9,585 nucleotides of DNA from CAZIHO01 sp964538875 (GTDB lineage Bacteria > Pseudomonadota > Gammaproteobacteria > Chromatiales > Chromatiaceae), in assembly GCA_964538875.1 (NCBI GenBank), contig CAZIHO010000120.1:1-9585 (forward strand), read 5' to 3'. This document shows, piece by piece, positions 6,448 to 9,585 of this stretch. The stretch's first letter is position 1, and every line of letters begins with the position of its first letter. Below the pieces are notes generated by a model, which was not told where the DNA came from, did no database searches, and saw only the letters and a program-made list of their open reading frames with translations. A program made the position numbers and the translations under genes.

Positions 6448-8301
6448 TTAGCTCCCCGACATTTGGTCGGCGTCTGGAAAGCTGATCACGAATCGGCTGC
6501 CGTGGGCCGGCAATGATTCCACTTGCATATGTCCTCCATATTTATCCACGATCGTTTTTACTATCGAAAGGCCCAAGCCATAGCCGCGCACACCGTCCGC
6601 CCGGCGGCTGAAAAATGGATCAAAGATTTGCGCCAGATCCTCGGCGGTGATGCCCACCCCGGTGTCAGCGAATACCAGTTCTAACCGTTGGTCATGACGA
6701 CCGCAGGCCACCGTCAACACACCACCGCGGGGCATGGCATGGAGCGCATTCTGGGCCAAGTTAAAGGTGAGCATGCGGATCTCGCTATCCGCCGCCAAGA
6801 CCCGCAACGGCGCGCCGGTCTTGACGAATTCGATGCGGCAGGCGACCGCATTGGCTTCCCAATTGAGGAGACTCAGGGTTTCCTCCACCACCTGGTCAAA
6901 TTCCACCAACTCCGGATGGGGTGGCGGCGGTACGCTCAGTTTCAACATACGTTCCGTGACCTGGATGCACTGGTCGATACCCTGGTCCACGAGATCTAGA
7001 AATTCAGTCACCTGGTGTTGATTCGGGAACTCCGCGTGGTTGGCGCGGCGCGCTCCGTGCAGGGCGAATCGCACCGATGCCAAGGGATTATGAATTTCAT
7101 GGGCCACGCCGGCGGCCAAGCGTCCCAGTTCCGCCAATTTGTGCTCGTGGGAAAACCGGATCTGCTGTTCCAGATCCCGGATGGATTCCACCACTAGGGT
7201 TTCCGCCACACCCTGGCGGGTCACCCGCATCGGCGCTGCATAAATCTCCACACCGAGGGGCGCCCCTTCATCCCGGCGATGACGATGAATCACCCGCAGG
7301 GGTGTCGGGTCCCGGGCGAGTTCCTTCAAGGGACAAGTCACCAGGGTGGTGGGGCAGGGGTTGTCCAGGCCGTGGGCATCTTTATGGCAAATGGCCGATA
7401 ATTCCTGCCGGAGTTCTGGGCTCAACTGGCGCCGGTAGGTCTCGTTGGCCAGGATCACCCGATAATCGGGGCCAATGATGCGGATGCCATCCGGAATCGC
7501 ATCCACCAGTTGCTGTAAGAATTGCTCCTTTTCTTCCAGTTCCCGCATTTTGGCTTGGAGACTGGTCGCCATCCCATCGAAGGTCGCGCCTAGGCCCGCG
7601 AGTTCATCCTCGCCCGCCAACCCGGCCCGGGCGTCCAGATCACCCTTGGACAGGCGGGCGCTGGCAGTCGCCAACTGGGACACGGGCAGCAGCACATGGC
7701 GCCGGATAAACCACCAGCCCCCCGCCAGGTTGATCAGCACGATCAGAGCCCCGGAACCCATCAGCAGCAGGGTGGTATGGCGGGCGTTCTGCCGCACCGG
7801 TGCCGCGTCGTAGTCCACGTATAGGATCCCGTTGATTGGGTTTTTTTCCACCGGGCCGTGGCATTCCTTGCACTGGGGCTTGTTGCCCACCGGATTGATG
7901 CTGCGCACCAAATCCTCGCCGACGCTGGACAGCAAGGGAACCTCGTTTTCGCCCCGGGTGGCCTCGGGGGGGGGTGGCATTTGTCGGCCCAAGAGTTCCA
8001 GGTCACTGGAAAAGCGAACTTCCCCGGCCGGGTTAGTGATGATGACCCGATGGATTTCCGGTTGACTGCCCAATCGGCTGACAATCCCTTTTAAGCCCTC
8101 AATATCCCTTTTCAACATGGCATTTTCCAGGGATGCCTGCAACAACCGATTCACCTGAATGGCCGCGCCAGTGCGTTCCCGCTGCAGTTGGGTCCGGTAT
8201 AGACCAACGAACAGGATGAGAAACACCAATAAGCTAATGAGCAGCCCGGCGGCGGTTCCCGCTGCGAATTTCCTAATCAGGCTGGCTTCGAGCCAATGCA
8301 T
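6448..8301 (-). CDS. Membrane sensor histidine kinase with periplasmic heme c motif and Cys-rich PAS
   Basis: I choose the ATG at 8301 (617 residues) over the in-frame ATG at 8352 because GGAG at 8312-8309 sits 7 bases before it and the membrane anchor follows at once. Order of parts, in 617-residue numbering: transmembrane helix 18-35; periplasmic domain 36-176 with a single CxxCH motif (CKECH, 144-148); transmembrane helix 177-200; HAMP 201-253; PAS about 259-378 with C305, H310, C316 and C323; HisKA with H401 in AHEIHNPL; HATPase_c with N-box 514-518, DTGVGI near 546 and GYGLGL at 573-578. All kinase boxes are intact. The CxxCH is the attachment motif for c-type heme, so the sensor may read redox state, O2, NO or CO outside the membrane. 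Its partner is the sigma-54 activator encoded just downstream. Confidence 0.92.
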   Translation of the reverse strand: MHWLEASLIRKFAAGTAAGLLISLLVFLILFVGLYRTQLQRERTGAAIQVNRLLQASLENAMLKRDIEGLKGIVSRLGSQPEIHRVIITNPAGEVRFSSDLELLGRQMPPPPEATRGENEVPLLSSVGEDLVRSINPVGNKPQCKECHGPVEKNPINGILYVDYDAAPVRQNARHTTLLLMGSGALIVLINLAGGWWFIRRHVLLPVSQLATASARLSKGDLDARAGLAGEDELAGLGATFDGMATSLQAKMRELEEKEQFLQQLVDAIPDGIRIIGPDYRVILANETYRRQLSPELRQELSAICHKDAHGLDNPCPTTLVTCPLKELARDPTPLRVIHRHRRDEGAPLGVEIYAAPMRVTRQGVAETLVVESIRDLEQQIRFSHEHKLAELGRLAAGVAHEIHNPLASVRFALHGARRANHAEFPNQHQVTEFLDLVDQGIDQCIQVTERMLKLSVPPPPHPELVEFDQVVEETLSLLNWEANAVACRIEFVKTGAPLRVLAADSEIRMLTFNLAQNALHAMPRGGVLTVACGRHDQRLELVFADTGVGITAEDLAQIFDPFFSRRADGVRGYGLGLSIVKTIVDKYGGHMQVESLPAHGSRFVISFPDADQMSGS

Positions 8302-8358
8302 CCAGGCTCTCCAGGTTGTTTGGGTCGCTAGGCAACTGTTGAAACAGAACATTTCGCT

Positions 8359-8373
8359 GCCATCGGCGGACCA
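8359..8373 (-). promoter_or_regulatory. Weak sigma-54-like promoter for the kinase-regulator operon
   Basis: Read on the minus strand, a GG (8372-8371) and a GC (8360-8359) are exactly 10 bases apart, in the context TGGTCCG-N4-TGGCA. Compared with TGGCACG-N4-TTGCW this is 9 of 12. A start near 8347 would leave a leader of about 45 bases before the ATG at 8301 and would exclude the longer start at 8352. GG-N10-GC is common by chance in GC-rich DNA, so this is only a candidate for self-activation. Confidence 0.2.
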
Positions 8374-8459
8374 GAGTCAAGGATGTCCCGGTGTTGGGGC
8401 GCCGGAATGATATTTTTTCAACATCCGGTTGCATGGTTGTCCTTGATGGTACCCCCTAT

Positions 8460-8477
8460 CCCCGAGCACCGGGGTGC
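8460..8477. repeat. Overlapping alternative hairpins
   Basis: CCCCG (8460-8464) pairs with CGGGG (8470-8474), while GCACC (8466-8470) pairs with GGTGC (8473-8477). The two stems share bases and cannot form together. This could be a chance effect of GC-rich sequence or a small switch in a leader of the minus-strand operon. Confidence 0.35.
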
Positions 8478-8516
8478 GAATTGGCCAAAATTGTAGAGCG
8501 CCGGGTATTGAAGTCA

Positions 8517-8531
8517 CTGTCAAATTGGCAG
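8517..8531. promoter_or_regulatory. Imperfect 15-base dyad, possible regulator site
   Basis: CTGTCAAATTGGCAG is symmetric at 6 of 7 base pairs around a central A. On the minus strand it contains a perfect TTGACA (8523-8518). A TACAAT (8495-8490) lies 22 bases further on, too far for an ordinary -35/-10 pair. It may be an activator or repressor site near the kinase operon promoter. Confidence 0.3.
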
Positions 8532-8556
8532 ATTCCCGGGTTTTGGCGCTACCTTG

Positions 8557-8586
8557 ATTTGAATATAAAACCTTTATATCTCAAAT
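8557..8586. promoter_or_regulatory. 30-base AT-rich palindrome, candidate operator
   Basis: ATTTGA-ATATAAA (8557-8569), a 3-base centre ACC, then TTTATAT-C-TCAAAT (8573-8586) give 13 matching pairs with one bulged C at 8580. It stands out as an AT island in GC-rich sequence, about 255 bases upstream of the kinase ATG and 370 upstream of the sigma-54 promoter. It could be an operator for a dimeric regulator or an AT-rich bending site. No T-run or gene end suggests a terminator. Confidence 0.45.
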
Positions 8587-8688
8587 TGTTACGGTTTTAT
8601 GGCAGTCTGTTCCTGGCCCTTCGAACCCTGTGGTCGAATGCCGCGCCTCGCCACCCGGTCCCCGCTTCGGAAACCTGTCCCCTCCAAG

Positions 8689-8701
8689 TGACAAGCTGTC
8701 A
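8689..8701. promoter_or_regulatory. Perfect TGACA-AGC-TGTCA dyad
   Basis: A 5-base perfect inverted repeat with a 3-base centre, about 257 bases upstream of the sigma-54 promoter. It shares the TGTCA core with the dyad at 8517-8531. It could be a distant enhancer site for the Fis-type DNA-binding domain of the adjacent activator, but short dyads like this also arise by chance. Confidence 0.3.
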
Positions 8702-8855
8702 GTTTACCCGACCCACGGGACGAGTTGCTACCGCATGGCTTATTGGAGCCCTGATTTCCCACTTACTCTCTGAAAAATTAGGCAAAAAAGGCGGAACCAC
8801 GGATCGACGCCGGGTGCACTGCTAGCTTGGTGACCGGGGTAGAAATTCTTTTACT

Positions 8856-8875
8856 CCTGCCATTCGGTCAGCAGG
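8856..8875. promoter_or_regulatory. CCTGC-N10-GCAGG dyad, candidate upstream activator site
   Basis: The perfect 5-base arms (8856-8860 and 8871-8875) lie about 83-102 bases upstream of the -24 element, in the usual 80-150 base range for NtrC-family enhancer sites. The AT-rich stretch between it and the promoter (8906-8933) could serve as a bend, with only a weak IHF-like match near 8906-8918. Confidence 0.35.
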
Positions 8876-8946
8876 GCGGCGGCCGGGATAGAGGCTGCTC
8901 CACGGGTTCAGAAAATTACCGCTTATATAACAGTTAGTTGCAACGT

Positions 8947-8969
8947 GAGAGCGAGATTGGCACGCTCTC
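8947..8969. repeat. 7-bp inverted repeat straddling the sigma-54 promoter
   Basis: GAGAGCG (8947-8953) is the exact complement of CGCTCTC (8963-8969), with 9 bases between. The right arm lies between and partly inside the -24 and -12 elements. A protein bound here would block sigma-54 polymerase, so a repressor site is possible. The DNA symmetry is certain; a function is not. Confidence 0.4.
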
Positions 8970-8973
8970 TGCT
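8958..8973 (+). promoter_or_regulatory. Sigma-54 (RpoN) promoter of the small secreted protein genes
   Basis: TGGCACG-CTCT-CTGCT matches the consensus TGGCACG-N4-TTGCW at 11 of 12 positions. The invariant GG (8959-8960) and GC (8971-8972) are exactly 10 bases apart. Transcription should begin near 8984, giving a leader of about 50 bases to the ATG at 9034. The divergently placed gene at 5089-6444 encodes exactly the activator type such a promoter needs. Confidence 0.8.
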
Positions 8974-8995
8974 CCGCAAGCACTCGCTAAGGCTA

Positions 8996-9034
8996 ATGAA
9001 TTTCCAAGCGCACGAAAAAGTGGAGATCGCCTGA
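8996..9034 (+). CDS. Possible 12-codon leader peptide overlapping the next start
   Basis: An ATG at 8996 opens a 12-codon frame (MNFQAHEKVEIA) whose TGA (9032-9034) overlaps the ATG of the next gene as TGATG. The frame lies inside the predicted leader of the sigma-54 transcript, and the next gene's Shine-Dalgarno is within it. AAGG (8989-8992) is only 3 bases before its ATG, so translation may be weak. It could couple translation to the downstream gene, or be chance. Confidence 0.25.
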   Translation: MNFQAHEKVEIA

Positions 9035-9342
9035 TGAGAAATTATCACCTAAGGTTGGTGGTGACGATGATGGCCGGTATCGGCCTGTTTGGCGGGATCG
9101 CGGCCCCTGCGTGGGCCGAATACCCAGTTGCCGGTGTGAATCCCGCCCAACGCCCCGAAGGCGCGCCGGTCATCAAGGAAGTCAAAAAGGCCGCCGGGTG
9201 GTATGAGGCGGCGCTGACTGGCGTGGTCAAACCCTATCCCACGTCGTTGCGTTTCCTGGAAAGCCAAGGCAATTGGTATACACCGTTTGACAGGCCGGGA
9301 ATGCCGGGTCGTTATGACATTCGCGGATGGTACTCAAAGTAA
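9034..9342 (+). CDS. Small exported aromatic-rich protein, unknown function
   Basis: The ATG at 9034 is preceded by GGAG (9022-9025) at 8 bases and gives a 102-residue protein with a clear Sec signal peptide. This has a basic start (MRNYHLR), a hydrophobic core, and a cleavage site after APAWA (residue 28). A longer frame from TTG at 8938 would begin upstream of the sigma-54 promoter and bury the signal peptide, so I reject it. The mature 74 residues have no Cys or His, and are rich in Tyr, Trp, Pro and Gly. They include KKAAGWYEAAL, YPTSLRFLES and a C-terminal GMPGRYDIRGWYSK. It should be soluble in the periplasm or released outside. I do not recognise the family. It is the first gene of the sigma-54 unit, 49 bases before a second secreted protein gene. 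Confidence 0.75.
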   Translation: MRNYHLRLVVTMMAGIGLFGGIAAPAWAEYPVAGVNPAQRPEGAPVIKEVKKAAGWYEAALTGVVKPYPTSLRFLESQGNWYTPFDRPGMPGRYDIRGWYSK

Positions 9343-9391
9343 CGGTTGCTCGATTGTTAGTTAAATTAAATCCAAATTTTGGAGGAGCATC

Positions 9392-9585
9392 ATGATGAAA
9401 AAAGCTTTTAAGACCACCGCCATCGCGACCTTGGTCGGTTTGGCCTTGGTGACCAGCGGTGCGGCGAATAGCCAGATGTCTGGCATGAGCGGCATGGCTG
9501 GTTCCTCGGGTTACTTCAAGATCACCCCCGACGGTCAAATTTATTTCTACCCGCAGAGCGGTATGTCTGGAATGTCCGGCATGGG
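9392..9585 (+). CDS. Exported Met-Ser-Gly repeat protein, C-terminus cut by window edge
   Basis: A strong GGAGGAG (9381-9387) precedes ATGATG at 9392/9395. The frame stays open to the window end, giving at least 64 residues. A Sec signal peptide (MMKKAFK, then a hydrophobic core to about residue 25) is probably cleaved near ANS-Q (27/28). The mature start is QMSGMSGMAG, then a YFKITPDGQIYFYPQ segment, then SGMSGMSGM again, so a repeat unit may continue beyond the window. The MxxMxxM spacing is typical of periplasmic Cu(I)/Ag(I)-binding segments, so metal binding is a fair guess; a structural or surface protein is also possible. It follows the first secreted protein by 49 bases with no terminator or second sigma-54 promoter seen between, so the two probably share one transcript. 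Confidence 0.75.
   Translation, partial: MMKKAFKTTAIATLVGLALVTSGAANSQMSGMSGMAGSSGYFKITPDGQIYFYPQSGMSGMSGM

Larger units (their letters stand above)
8353..8957. other. Long divergent intergenic region with dyads, no convincing gene
   Basis: About 600 bases separate the kinase gene from the sigma-54 promoter. A 144-codon frame (TTG start, 8391-8825) crosses it, but it has no ribosome binding site, runs through the AT-rich palindrome and other dyads, and resembles nothing I know; I treat it as chance. Structured elements in order are: CCCCG/CGGGG (8460-8474) overlapping GCACC/GGTGC (8466-8477); an imperfect 15-base dyad (8517-8531); a 30-base AT-rich palindrome (8557-8586); a perfect TGACA/TGTCA dyad (8689-8701); and CCTGC-N10-GCAGG (8856-8875). 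The size suits a regulatory region for two divergent units. Confidence 0.6.

Noticed and set aside
8391..8825. 144-codon frame in the divergent intergenic region
   Set aside because: TTG start with no ribosome binding site, composition unlike the neighbours, and it runs through several dyads. No recognisable family or signal peptide.
8922..8931. TTATATAA as a sigma-70 -10 element before the secreted protein genes
   Set aside because: No -35 hexamer at suitable spacing, and an excellent sigma-54 promoter lies just downstream.

Overview
The window looks like chromosomal DNA of a GC-rich gammaproteobacterium (about 60% G+C by eye, not counted). The best evidence is a clear HflD (lysogenization-regulator family, essentially gammaproteobacterial) and a YccA-type member of the Bax-inhibitor-1 family that follows the enterobacterial protein closely. 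Nothing in the sequence fixes the genus. A methanotroph or another organism rich in c-type cytochromes would fit the heme-motif sensor kinase, but that is only a guess. I see no insertion sequence, integrase, CRISPR array, tRNA or rRNA.

Layout. Bases 2-50 hold two back-to-back perfect hairpins, probably the end of an upstream transcript. Bases 246-5040 are a plus-strand block: yccA, a strong terminator, a 60-residue membrane protein, a pentapeptide-repeat protein, a polysaccharide flippase of the MOP superfamily, hflD, and a stand-alone GNAT acetyltransferase. The last four genes are 49-64 bases apart and could share a transcript. This block meets a minus-strand two-component pair (5089-8301) tail to tail across a small stem-loop at 5058-5080. 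The pair is an NtrC-family sigma-54 activator and, 3 bases upstream of it, a membrane histidine kinase. The kinase carries a c-type heme motif (CKECH) in its periplasmic domain and a cysteine-rich PAS domain.

Bases 8302-9033 are a long divergent intergenic region with no convincing gene but several dyads, including a 30-base AT-rich palindrome. It ends in a near-consensus sigma-54 promoter (8958-8973) that points away from the kinase. This promoter drives two small exported proteins: an aromatic-rich one (9034-9342), and a Met-Ser-Gly repeat protein (from 9392) that is cut by the window edge.

How it may work together. The most interesting unit is 5089-9585. A kinase with a possible heme c and a possible thiol or metal sensor sits next to its sigma-54 activator. 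The nearest good sigma-54 promoter controls two small secreted proteins, one with MxxMxxM spacing typical of Cu(I)/Ag(I)-binding peptides. A redox- or metal-responsive circuit controlling periplasmic or surface proteins is a reasonable inference. The signal and the function of the secreted proteins cannot be read from the sequence.
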